A stretch of DNA of 64,000 bases from Steromphala cineraria (taxonomy: Eukaryota; Mollusca; Gastropoda; Trochida; Trochidae), in NCBI GenBank assembly GCA_916613615.1, contig OU744725.1, forward strand, positions 63,310,575-63,374,574, in the 5' to 3' direction. Below, one piece after another: positions 1 through 13,280 of this stretch (the first letter of the stretch is position 1; each line of letters begins with the position of its first letter). Position numbers and translations under genes: made by a program. The notes beneath the pieces were generated by a model. The model made no database searches and was not told the origin of the DNA. It was given only the letters and a program-made list of their open reading frames with translations.

Positions 1-232
1 CATATCCAAGCCATATTAAGAAAATTTCATAGTAGGGACAATAATGACAATATCTGCTCAAATGTACAATAATGTCGCATCTAAAGCCAATTATACAAAA
101 ACTAAAAATCTGTGAGAAGATTGGTTGGCACCAGCAGATAGCATTGATTTTTGTGTACATTTGAGCCCGTTTTGGTGCATATCCAAGCCATATTAAGAAA
201 ACTTCATCGTAGGGACAATAATGACAATATCT

Positions 233-343
233 GCTCAAATGTACAATAAGGCCGCATCTAAAGCCAATTATACAAAAACTAACAATCTGTGAGAAGATTG
301 GTTGGCACCAGCAGATAGCATTTATTGTTGTGTACATTTGAGC
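233..343. repeat. 13-bp inverted repeat inside class A monomers (example copy)
   Basis: GCTCAAATGTACA at 233-245 is the exact reverse complement of TGTACATTTGAGC at 331-343, with 85 bp between them. The right arm is present in nearly every monomer of the window. The left arm is complete only in class A monomers. Class B has two substitutions in it (GCTCAACTCTACA). Runs of class A monomers therefore carry the same motif in alternating orientation about every 80-100 bp. This could be a binding site for a dimeric protein or a remnant of how the monomer arose; the sequence shows the symmetry only. Confidence 0.85.
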
Positions 344-3300
344 CCATTTTGGTGCATATCCAAGCCATATTAAGAAAATTTCATCGTAGGGAAAATAATG
401 ACAATATCTGCTCAACTCTACATAAAGGTCGCATCTAAAGCCAATTATATAAAAACTAAAAATCTGTGAGAAGATTGGTTGGCACCAGCAGATAGCATTG
501 ATTTTTGTGTACATTTGAGCTCATTTTGGTGCATATCCAAGCCATATTAAGAACATTTCATCGTAGGGAAAATAATGACAATATCTGCTCAACTCTACAT
601 AAAGGCCGCATCTAAAGCCAATTATACAAAAACTAAAAATCTGTGAGAAGATTGGTAGGCACCAGCAGATAGCATTGATTTTTGTGTACATTTGAGCCCA
701 TTTTGGTGCATATCCAAGCCATATTAAGAAAACTTCATCGTAGGGACAATAATGACAATATCTTCTCAAATGTACAATAAGGTCGCATCTAAAGCCAATT
801 ATACAAAAACTAAACAAACTGTGAGACGATTGGTAGGCACCAGCAGATAGCATTGATTTTTGTGTACATTTGAGCTCATTTTGGTGCATATCCAAGCCAT
901 ATTAAGAAAATTTCATCGTAGGGAAAATAATGACAATATCTGCTCAAATGTACAATAAGGTCGCATCTAAAGCCAATTATACAAAAACTAAAAATCTGTG
1001 AGAAGATTGGTTGGCACCAGCAGATAGCATTGATTTTTGTGTACATTTGAGCCCATTTTGGTGCATATCCAAGCCATATTAAGAAAATTTCACCGTAGGG
1101 AAAATAATGACAATATCTGCTCAACTCTGCATAAAGGCCGCATCTAAAGCCAATTATACAAAAACTAAAAATCTGTGAGAAGATTGGTTGGCATCAGCAG
1201 ATAGCATTGATTTTTGTGTACATTTGAGCCCATTTTGGTGCATATCCAAGCCATATTAAGAAAACTTCATCGTAGGGACAATAATGACAATATCTGCTCA
1301 AATGTACAATAAGGTCGCATCTAAAGCCAATTATACAAAAACAAACAATCTGGTAGAAGATTGGTTGGCACCAGCAGATAGCATTGATTTTTGTGTACAT
1401 TTGAGCTCATTTTTGGTGCATATCCAAGCCACATTAAGAAAAGTTCATCGTAGGGACAATAATGACAATATCTGCTCAAATGTACAATAAGGTCGCATCT
1501 AAAGCCAATTATACAAAAACTAAACATCTGTGAGAAGATTGGTTGGCACCAGCAGATAGCATTGATTTTTGTGTACATTTGAGCCCATTTTGGTGCATAT
1601 CCAAGCCATATTAAGAAAATTTCATCGTAGGGAAAATAATGACAATATCTGCTCAACTCTACATAAAGGCCGCATCTAAAGCCAATTATACAAAAACTAA
1701 AAATCTGTGAGAAGATTGGTTGGCACCAGCAGATAGCATTTATTTGTGTGTACATTTGAGCCCATTTTGGTGCATATCCAAGCCATATTAAGAAAATTTC
1801 ATCGTAGGGAAATTATGACAATATCTTCTCAACTTTACATAAAGGTCGCATCTAAAGCCAATTATACAAAAAATAAAAATGGGTGAGAAGATTGGTTGGC
1901 ACCAGCAGATAGCATTGATTTTTGTGTACATTTGAGCCCATTTTGGTGCATATACAAGCCATATTAAGAAAATTTCATCGTAGGGAAAATAATGACAATA
2001 TCTGCTCAACTCTGCATAAGGGTCGCATCTAAAGCCAATTATACAAAAACTAAAAATCTGTGAGAAGATTGGTTGGCACCAGCAGATATCATTTATTTGT
2101 ATGTACATTTGAGCCCATTTTGGTGCATATCCAAGCCATATTAAGAAAATTTCATCGTAGGGAAAATAATGACACTATCTGCTCAACTCTACATAAAGGT
2201 CGCATCTAAAGCCAATTATACAAAAACTAAAAATCTGTGAGAAGATTGGTTGGCACCAGCAGATAGCATTTATTGGTCTGTACATTTGAGCTCATTTTGG
2301 TGCATATCCAAGCCATATTAAGAAAACTTCATCGTAGGGACAATAATGACAATATATGCTCAAATGTACAATAAGGTCGCATCTAAAGCCAATTATATAA
2401 AAACTAAAACTCTGTGAGAAGATTGGTTGGCACCAGCAGATAGCATTTATTTTTGTGTACATTTGAGCCCATTTTGGTGCATATCCAAGCCATATTAAGA
2501 AAATTTCATCATAGGGACAATAATGACAATATCTGCTCAAATGTACAATAAGGTCGCATCTAAAGCCAATTATACAAAAACTAAAAATCTGTGAGAAGAT
2601 TGGTAGGCACCAGCAGATAGCATTGATTTGTGTGTACATTTGAGCCCATTTTGGTGCATATCTAAGCCATATTAAGAAAATTTCATCGTAGGGACAATAA
2701 TGACAATATCTGCTCAACTTTACATAAAGGTCGCATCTAAAGCCAATTATACAAAAATTAAAAATGGGTGAGAAGATTGGTTGGCACCAGCAGATAGCAT
2801 TGATTTTTGTGTACATTTGAGCCCATTTTGGTGCATATCCAAGCCATATTAAGAAAACTTCATCGTAGGGACAATAATGACAATATCTGCTCAAATGTAC
2901 AATAAGGTCGCATCTAAAGCCAATTATACAAAAACTAAAAATCTGTGAGAAGATTGGTAGGCACCAGCAGATAGCATTGATTTTTGTGTACATTTGAGCC
3001 CATTTTGGTGCATATCCAAGCCATATTAAGAAAATTTCATCGTAGGGACAATAATGACAATATCTGCTCAATGTACAATAAGGTCGCATCTAAAGCCAAT
3101 TATACAAAAACTAACAATCTGTGAGAAGATTGGTTGGCACCAGCAGATAGCATTTATTTTTGTGTACATTTGAGCCCATTTTGGTGCATATCCAAGCCAT
3201 ATTAAGAAAATTTCATCGTAGGGAAAATAATGACAATATCTGCTCAACTCTGCATAAGGGTCGCATCTAAAGCCAATTATACAAAAACTAAAAATCTGTG

Positions 3301-6300
3301 AGAAGATTGGTTGGCAACAGCAGATATCATTTATTTGTATGTACATTTGAGCCCGTTTTGGTGCATATCCAAGCCATATTAAGAAAATTTCATCGTAGGG
3401 AAAATAATGACAATATCTGCTCAACTCTACATAAAGGTCGCATCTAAAGCCAATTATACAAAAACTAAAAATCTGTGAGAAGATTGGTTGGCACCAGCAG
3501 ATAGCATTGATTTGTGTGTACATTTGAGCCCATTTTGGTGCATATCTAAGCCATATTAAGAAAATTTCATCGTAGGGACAATAATGACAATATCTGCTCA
3601 ACTTTACATAAAGGTCGCATCTAAAGCCAATTATACAAAAATTAAAAATGGGTGAGAAGATTGGTTGGCACCAGCAGATAGCATTGATTTTTGTGTACAT
3701 TTGAGCCCATTTTGGTGCATATCCAAGCCATATTAAGAAAACTTCATCGTAGGGACAATAATGACAATATCTGCTCAAATGTACAATTAGGTCGCATCTA
3801 AAGCCAATTATACAAAAACTAAAAATCTGTGAGAAGATTGGTAGGCACCAGCAGATAGCATTGATTTTTGTGTACATTTGAGCCCATTTTGGTGCATATC
3901 CAAGCCATATTAAGAAAATTTCATCGTAGGGACAAAAATGACAATATCTGCTCAAATGTACAATAAGGTCGCATCTAAAGCCAATTATACAAAAACTAAC
4001 AATCTGTGAGAAGATTGGTTGGCACCAGCAGATAGCATTTATTTTTGTGTACATTTGAGCCCATTTTGGTGCATATCCAAGCCATATTAAGAAAATTTCA
4101 TCGTAGGGAAAATAATGACAATATCTGCTCAACTCTGCATAAGGGTCGCATCTAAAGCCAATTATACAAAAACTAAAAATCTGTGAGAAGATTGGTTGGC
4201 AACAGCAGATATCATTTATTTGTATGTACATTTGAGCCCGTTTTGGTGCATATCCAAGCCATATTAAGAAAATTTCATCGTAGGGAAAATAATGACAATA
4301 TCTGCTCAACTCTACATAAAGGTCGCATCTAAAGCCAATTATATAAAAACTAAAAATCTGTGAGAAGATTGGTTGGCACCAGCAGATAGCATTTATTTTT
4401 GTGTACATTTGAGCCCATTTTGGTGCATATCCAAGCCATATTAAGAAAATTTCATCGTAGGGAAAATAATGACAATATCTGCTCAACTCTACATAAAGGT
4501 CGCATCTAAAGCCAATTATACAAAAACTAAAAATCTGTGAGAAGATTGGTTGGCACCAGCAGATAGCATTTATTGGTCTGTACATTTGAACTCATTTTGG
4601 TGCATATCCAAGCCATATTAAGAAAAGTTCATCGTAGGGACAATAATGACAATATCTGCTCAAATGTACAATAAGGTCGCATCTAAAGCCAATTATATAA
4701 AAACTAAAAATCTGTGAGAAGATTGGTTGGCACCAGCAGATAGCATTGATTTTTGTGTACATTTGAGCCCATTTTGGTGCATATCCAAGCCATATTAAGA
4801 AAATTTCATCGTAGGGAAAATAATGACAATATCTGCTCAACTCTACATAAAGGTCGCATCTAAAGCCAATTATACAAAAACTAAAAATCTGTGAGAAGAT
4901 TGGTTGGCACCAGCAGATTGCATTTATTGGTCTGTACATTTGAACTCATTTTGGTGCATATCCAAGCCATATTAAGAAAAGTTCATCGTAGGGACAATAA
5001 TGACAATATCTGCTCAAATGTACAATAAGGTCGCATCTAAAGCCAATTATATAAAAACTAAAAATCTGTGAGAAGATTGGTTGGCACCAGCAGATAGCAT
5101 TGATTTTTGTGTACATTTGAGCCCATTTTGGTGCATATCCAAGCCATATTAAGAAAATTTCATCATAGGGACAATAATGACAATATCTGCTCAAATGTAC
5201 AATAAGGTCGCATCTAAAGCCAATTATACAAAAACTAAAAATCTGTGAGAAGATTGGTAGGCACCAGCAGATAGCATTGGTTTTTGTGTACATTTGAGCC
5301 CATTTTGGTGCATATCTAAGCCATATTAAGAAAATTTCATCGTAGGGACAATAATGACAATATCTGCTCAAATGTACGATAAGGTCGCATCTAAAGCCAA
5401 TTATACAAAAACTAAAAATCTATGAGAAGATTGGTAGGCACCAGCAGATAGCATTGATTTTTGTGTACAATTGAGCCCATTTTGGTGCATATCTAAGCCA
5501 TATTAAGAAAATTTCATCGTAGGGACAATAATGACAAAATCTGCTCAAATGTACAATAAGGTCGCATCTAAAGCCAATTATACAAAAACTAACAATCTGT
5601 GAGAAGATTGGTTGGCACCAGCAGATAGCATTGATTTTTGTGTACATTTGAGCCCATTTTGGTGCATATCCAAGCCATATTAAGAAAATTTCATCGTAGG
5701 GAAAATAATGACAATATCTGCTCAACTCTGCATAAGGGTCGCATCTAAAGCCAATTATACAAAAACTAAAAATCTGTGAGAAAATTGGTTGGCAACAGCA
5801 GATATCATTTATTTGTATGTACATTTGAGCCCGTTTTGGTGCATATCCAAGCCATATTAAGAAAATTTCATCGTAGGGAAAATAATGACAATATCTGCTC
5901 AACTCTACATAATGGTCGCATCTAAGCCAATTATACAAAAACTAAAAATCTGTGAATAGATTGGTTAGCACCAGCAGATAGCATTTATTGGTCTGTACAA
6001 TTGAGCTCATTTTGGTGCATATCCAAGCCATATTAAGAAAAGTTCATCGTAGGGACAATAATGACAATATATGCTCAAATGTACAATAAGGTCGCATCTA
6101 AAGCCAATTATACAAAAACTAACAATCTGTGAGAAGATTGGTTGGCACCAGCAGATAGCATTTATTTTTGTGTACATTTGAGCCCATTTTGGTGCATATC
6201 CAAGCCATATTAAGAAAATTTCATAGTAGGGAAAATAATGACAATATCTGCTCAACTCTACATAAAGGTTGCATCTAAAGCCAATTATACACAAACTAAA

Positions 6301-9300
6301 CATCTGTGAGAAGATTGGTTGGCACCAGCAGATAGCATTGATTTTTGTGTACATTTGAACCCATTTTGGTGCATATCCAAGCCATATTAAGAAAATTTCA
6401 TCGTAGGGAAAATAATGACAATATCTGCTCAACTCTACATAAAGGTCGCATCTAAAGCCAATTATACAAAAACTAAAAATGTGTGAGAAGATTGGTTGGC
6501 ACCAGCAGATAGCATTGATTTTTGTGTACATTTGAGCCCATTTTGGTGCATATCCAAGCCATATTAAGAAAACTTCATCGTAGGGACAATAATGACAATA
6601 TCTGCTCAAATGTACAATAAGGTCGCATCTAAAGCCAATTATACAAAAACTAAAAATCTGTGAGAAGATTGGTAGGCACCAGCAGATAGCATTGATTTTT
6701 GTGTACATTTGAGCCCATTTTGGTGCATATCTAAGCCATATTAAGAAAATTTCATCATAGGGACAATAATGACAATATCTGCTCAAATGTACAATAAGGT
6801 CGCATCTAAAGCCAATTATACAAAAACTAACAATCTGTGAGAAGATTGGTTGGCACCAGCAGATAGCATTTATTTTTGTGTACATTTGAGCCCATTTTGG
6901 TGCATATCCAAGCCATATTAAGAAAATTTCATCGTAGGGAAAATAATGACAATATCTGCTCAACTCTGCATAAGGGTCGCATCTAAAGCCAATTATACAA
7001 AAACTAAAAATCTGTGAGAAGATTGGTTGGCAACAGCAGATATCATTTATTTGTATGTACATTTGAGCCCGTTTTGGTGCATATCCAAGCCATATTAAGA
7101 AAATTTCATCGTAGGGAAAATAATGACAATATCTGCTCAACTCTACATAAAGGTCGCATCTAAAGCCAATTATACAAAAACTAAAAATGTGTGAGAAGAT
7201 TGGTTGGCACCAGCAGATAGCATTGATTGTTGTGTACATTTGAGCCCATTTTGGTGCATATCCAAGCCATATTAAGAAAACTTCATCGTAGGGACAATAA
7301 TGACAATATCTGCTCAAATGTACAATAAGGTCGCATCTAAAGCCAATTATACAAAAACTAACAATCTGTGAGAAGATTGGTTGGCACCAGCAGATAGCAT
7401 TTATTTTTGTGTACATTTGAGCCCATTTTGGTGCATATCCAAGCCATATAAAGAAAATTTCATCGTAGGGAAAATAATGACAATATATGCTCAACTCTGC
7501 ATAAGGGTCGCATCTAAAGCCAATTATACAAAAACTAAAAATCTGTGAGAAGTTTGGTTGGCAACAGCAGATATCATTTATTTGTATGTACATTTGAGCC
7601 CATTTTGGTGCATATCCAAGCCATATTAAGATAATTTCATAGAAGGGAAAATAATGACAATATCTGCTCAACTCTACATAAAGGTCGCATCTAAAGCCAA
7701 TTATACACAAACTAAACATCTGTGAGAAGATTGGTTGGCACCAGCAGATAGCATTGATTTTTGTGTACATTTGAGCCCATTTTGGTGCATATCCAAGCCA
7801 TATTAAGAAAATTTCATCGTAGGGAAAATAATGACAATATCTGCTCAACTCTACATAAAGGTCGCATCTTAAGCCAATTATACAAAAACTAAAAATGTGT
7901 GAGAAGATTGGTTGGCACCAGCAGATAGCATTGATTTTTGTGTACATTTGAGCCCATTTTGGTGCATATCCAAGCCATATTAAGAAAACTTCATTGTAGG
8001 GACAATAATGACAATATCTGCTCAAATGTACAATAAGGTCGCATCTAAAGCCAATTATACAAAAACTAACAATCTGTGAGAAGATTGGTTGGCACCAGCA
8101 GATAGCATTTATTTTTGTGTACATTTGAGCCCATTTTGGTGCATATCCAAGCCATATTAAGAAAATTTCATCGTAGGGAAAATAATGACAATATCTGCTC
8201 AACTCTGCATAAGGGTCGCATCTAAAGCCAATTATACAAAAACTAAAAATCTGTGAGAAGATTGGTTGGCAAATGCAGATATCATTTATTTGTATGTACA
8301 TTTGAGCCCGTTTTGGTGCATATCCAAGCCATATTAAGAAAATTTCATCGTAGGGAAAATAACGACAATATCTGCTCAACTCTACATAAAGGTCGCATCT
8401 AAAGCCAATTATACAAAAACTAAAAATCTGTGAGAAGATTGGTTGGCACCAGCAGATAGCATTTATTTGTGTGTACATTTGAGCCCATTTTGGTGCATAT
8501 CCAAGCCATATTACGAAAATTTCATCGTAGGGAAAATAATGACAATATCTGCTCAACTCTACATAAAGGTCGCATCTAAAGCCAATTATACAAAAACTAA
8601 AAATCTGTGAGAAGATTGGTTGGCACCAGCAGATATCATTTATTGGTCTGTACATTTGAGCTCATTTTGGTGCATATCCAAGCCATATTAAGAAAAGTTC
8701 ATCGTAGGGACAATAATGACAATATATGCTCAAATGTACAATAAGGTCGGATCTAAAGCCAATTATATAAAAACTAAAAATCTGTGAGAAGATTGGTTGG
8801 CACCAGCAGATAGCATTGATTTTTGTGTACATTTGAGCCCATTTTGGTGCATATCCAAGCCATATTAAGAAAATTTCATCATAGGGACAATAATGACAAT
8901 ATCTGCTCAAATGTACAATAAGGTCGCATCTAAAGCCAATTATACAAAAACTAAAAATCTGTGAGAAGATTGGTAGGCACCAGCAGATAGCATTGATTTT
9001 TGTGTACATTTGAGCCCGTTTTGGTGCATATCTAAGCCATATTAAGAAAATTTCATCGTAGGGACAATAATGACAATATCTGCTCAAATGTACAATAAGG
9101 TCGCATCTAAAGCCAATTATACAAAAACTAAAAATCTGTGAGAAGATTGGTAGGCACCAGCAGATAGCATTGATTTTTGTGTACAATTGAGCCCATTTTG
9201 GTGCATATCTAAGCCATATTAAGAAAATTTCATCGTAGGGACAATAATGACAATATCTGCTCAAATGTACAATAAGGTCGCATCTAAAGCCAATTATACA

Positions 9301-12300
9301 AAAACTAACAATCTGTGAGAAGATTGGTTGGCACCAGCAGATAGCATTTATTTTTGTGTACATTTGAGCCCATTTTGGTGCATATCCAAGCCATATTAAG
9401 AAAATTTCATCGTAGGGAAAATAATGACAATATCTGCTCAACTCTGCATAAGGGTCGCATCTAAAGCCAATTATACAAAACCTAAAAATCTGTGAGAAGA
9501 TTGGTTGGCAACAGCAGATATCATTTATTTGTATGTACATTTGAGCCCGTTTTGGTGCATATCCAAGCCATATTAAGAAAATTTCATCGTAGGGAAAATA
9601 ATGACAATATCTGCTCAACTCTACATAAAGGTCGCATCTTAAGCCAATTATACAAAAACTAAAAATCTGTGAGAAGATTGGTTGGCACCAGCAGATAGCA
9701 TTTATTTTTGTGTACATTTGAGCCCATTTTGGTGCATATCCAAGCCATATTAAGAAAATTTCATAGTTGGGAAAATAATGACAATATCTGCTCAACTCTA
9801 CATAAAGGTCGCATCTAAAGCCAATTATACAAAAACTAAAAATCTGTGAGAAGATTGGTTGGCACCAGAAGATAGCATTTATTGGTCTGTACATTTGAGC
9901 TCATTTTGATGCATATCCAAGCCATATTAAGAAAAGTTCATCGTAGGGACAATAATGACAATATATGCTCAAATGTACAATAAGGTCGCATCTAAAGCCA
10001 ATTATACAAAAACTAAAAATCTGTGAGAAGATTGGTTGGCACCAGCAGATAGCATTTATTTTTGTGTACATTTGAGCCCATTTTGGTGCATATCCAAGCC
10101 ATATTAAGAAAATTTCATAGAAGGGAAAATAATGACAATATCTGCTCAACTCTACATAAAGGTCGCATCTAACGCCAATTATACACAAACTAAACAACTG
10201 TGAAAAGATTGGTTGGCACCAGCAGATAGCATTGATTTTTGTGTACATTTGAGCCCTTTTTGGTGCATATCCAAGCCATATTAAGAAAATTTCATCGTAG
10301 GGAAAATAATGACAATATCTGCTCAACTCTACATAAAGGTCGCATCTAAAGCCAATTATACAAAAACTAAAAATGTGTGAGAAGATTGGTTGGCACCAGC
10401 AGATAGCATTGATTTTTGTGTACATTTGAGCCCATTTTGGTGCATATCCAAGCCATATTAAGAAAACTTCATCGTAGGGACAATAATGACAATATCTGCT
10501 CAAATGTACAATAAGGTCGCATCTAAAGCCAATTATACAAAAACTAACAATCTGTGAGAAGATTGGTTGGCACCAGCAGATAGCATTTATTTTTGTGTAC
10601 ATTTGAGCCCATTTTGGTGCATATCCAAGCCATATTAAGAAAATTTCATCGTAGGGAAAATAATGACAATATCTGCTCAACTCTGCATAAGGGTCGCATC
10701 TAAAGCCAATTATACAATGTACAAAAACTAAAAATCTGTGAGAAGATTGGTTGGCAAATGCAGATATCATTTATTTGTATGTACATTTGAGCCCGTTTTG
10801 GTGCATATCCAAGCCATATTAAGAACATTTCATCGTAGGGAAAATAACGACAATATCTGCTCAACTCTACATAAAGGTCGCATCTAAAGCCAATTATACA
10901 AAAACTAAAAATCTGTGAGAAGATTGGTTGGCACCAGCAGATAGCATTTATTTGTGTGTACATTTGAGCGCATTTTGGTGCATATCCAAGCCATATTAAG
11001 AAAATTTCATCGTAGGGAAAATAATGACAATATCTGCTAAACTCTACATAAAGGTCGCATCTAAAGCCAATTATACAAAAACTAAAAATCTGTGAGAACA
11101 TTGGTTGGCACCAGCAGATAGCATTGACTTTTGTGTACATTTGAGCCCATTTTGGTGCATATCCAAGCCATATTAAGAAAACTTCATCGTAGGGACAATA
11201 ATGACAATATCTGCTCAAATGTACAATAAGGTCGCATCTAAAGCCAATTATACAAAAACTAACAATCTGTGAGAAGATTGGTTGGCACCAGCAGATAGCA
11301 TTTATTTTTGTGTACATTTGAGCCCATTTTGGTGCATATCCAAGCCATATTAAGAAAATTTCATCGTAGGGAAAATAATGACAATATATGCTCAACTCTG
11401 CATAAGGGTCGCATCTAAAGCCAATTATACAAAAACTAAAAATCTGTGAGAAGATTGGTTGGCAACAGCAGATATCATTTATTTGTATGTACATTTGAGC
11501 CCATTTTGGTGCATATCCAAGCCATATTAAGATAATTTCATAGAAGGGAAAATAATGACAATATCTGCTCAACTCTACATAAAGGTCGCATCTAAAGCCA
11601 ATTATACACAAACTAAACATCTGTGAGAAGATTGGTTGGCACCAGCAGATAGCATTGATTTTTGTGTACATTTGAGCCCATTTTGGTGCATATCCAAGCC
11701 ATATTAAGAAAATTTCATCGTAGGGAAAATAATGACAATATCTGCTCAACTCTACATAAAGGTCGCATCTAAAGCCAATTATACAAAAACTAAAAATGTG
11801 TGAGAAGATTGGTTGGCACCAGCAGATAGCATTGATTTTTGTGTACATTTGAGCCCATTTTGGTGCATATCCAAGCCATATTAAGAAAATTTCATCGTAG
11901 GGACAATAATGACAATATCTGCTCAAATGTACAATAAGGTCGCATCTAAAGCCAATTATACAAAAACTAACAATCTGTGAGAAGATTGGTTGGCACCAGC
12001 AGATAGCATTTATTTTTGTGTACATTTGAGCCCATTTTGGTGCATATCCAAGCCATATTAAGAAAATTTCATCGTAGGGAAAATAATGACAATATCTGCT
12101 CAACTCTGCATAAGGGTCGCATCTAAAGCCAATTATACAAAAACTAAAAATCTGTGAGAAGATTGGTTGGCAAATGCAGATATCATTTATTTGTATGTAC
12201 ATTTGAGCCCGTTTTGGTGCATATCCAAGCCATATTAAGAACATTTCATCGTAGGGAAAATAACGACAATATCTGCTCAACTCTACATAAAGGTCGCATC

Positions 12301-13280
12301 TAAAGCCAATTATACAAAAACTAAAAATCTGTGAGAACATTGGTTGGCACCAGCAGATAGCATTGACTTTTGTGTACATTTGAGCCCATTTTGGTGCATA
12401 TCCAAGCCATATTAAGAAAACTTCATCGTAGGGACAATAATGACAATATCTGCTCAAATGTACAATAAGGTCGCATCTAAAGCCAATTAAACAAAAACTA
12501 AAAATCTGTGAGAAGATTGGTTGGCACCAGCAGATAGCATTTATTTTTGTGTACATTTGAGCCCATTTTGGTGCATATCCAAGCCATATTAAGAAAATTT
12601 CATCGTAGGGAAAATAATGACAATATCTGCTCAACTCTGCATAAGGGTCGCATCTAAAGCCAATTATACAAAAACTAAAAATCTGTGAGAAGATTGGTTG
12701 GCACCAGCAGATATCATTTATTTGTATGTACATTTGAGCCCGTTTTGGTGCATATCCAAGCCATATTAAGAACATTTCATAGTAGGGAAAATAATGACAA
12801 TATCTGCTCAACTCTACATAAAGGTCGCATCTAAAGCCAATTATACACAAACTAAAAATGTGTGAGAAGATTGGTTGGCACCAGCAGATAGCATTGATTT
12901 TTGTGTACATTTGAGCCCATTTTGGTGCATATCCAAGCCATATTAAGAAAACTTCATCGTAGGGACAATAATGACAATATCTGCTCAAATGTACAATAAG
13001 GTCCCATCTAAAGCCAATTATACAAAAACTAACAATCTGTGAGAAGATTGGTTGGCACCAGCAGATAGCATTGATTTTTGTGTACATTTGAGCCCGTTTT
13101 GGTGCATATCCAAGCCATATTAAGAAAATTTCATCGTAGGGAAAATAATGACAATATCTGCTCAACTCTGCATAAGGGTCGCATCTAAAGCCAATTATAC
13201 AAAAACTAAAAATCTGTGAGAAGATTGTTTGGCACCAGCAGATAGCATTGATTTTTGTGTACATTTGAGCCCATTTTGGT

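Noticed and set aside
1284..1490. Plus-strand open frame of 68 codons in the satellite
   Set aside because: It exists only because of local point changes in satellite monomers and is not kept in neighbouring copies.
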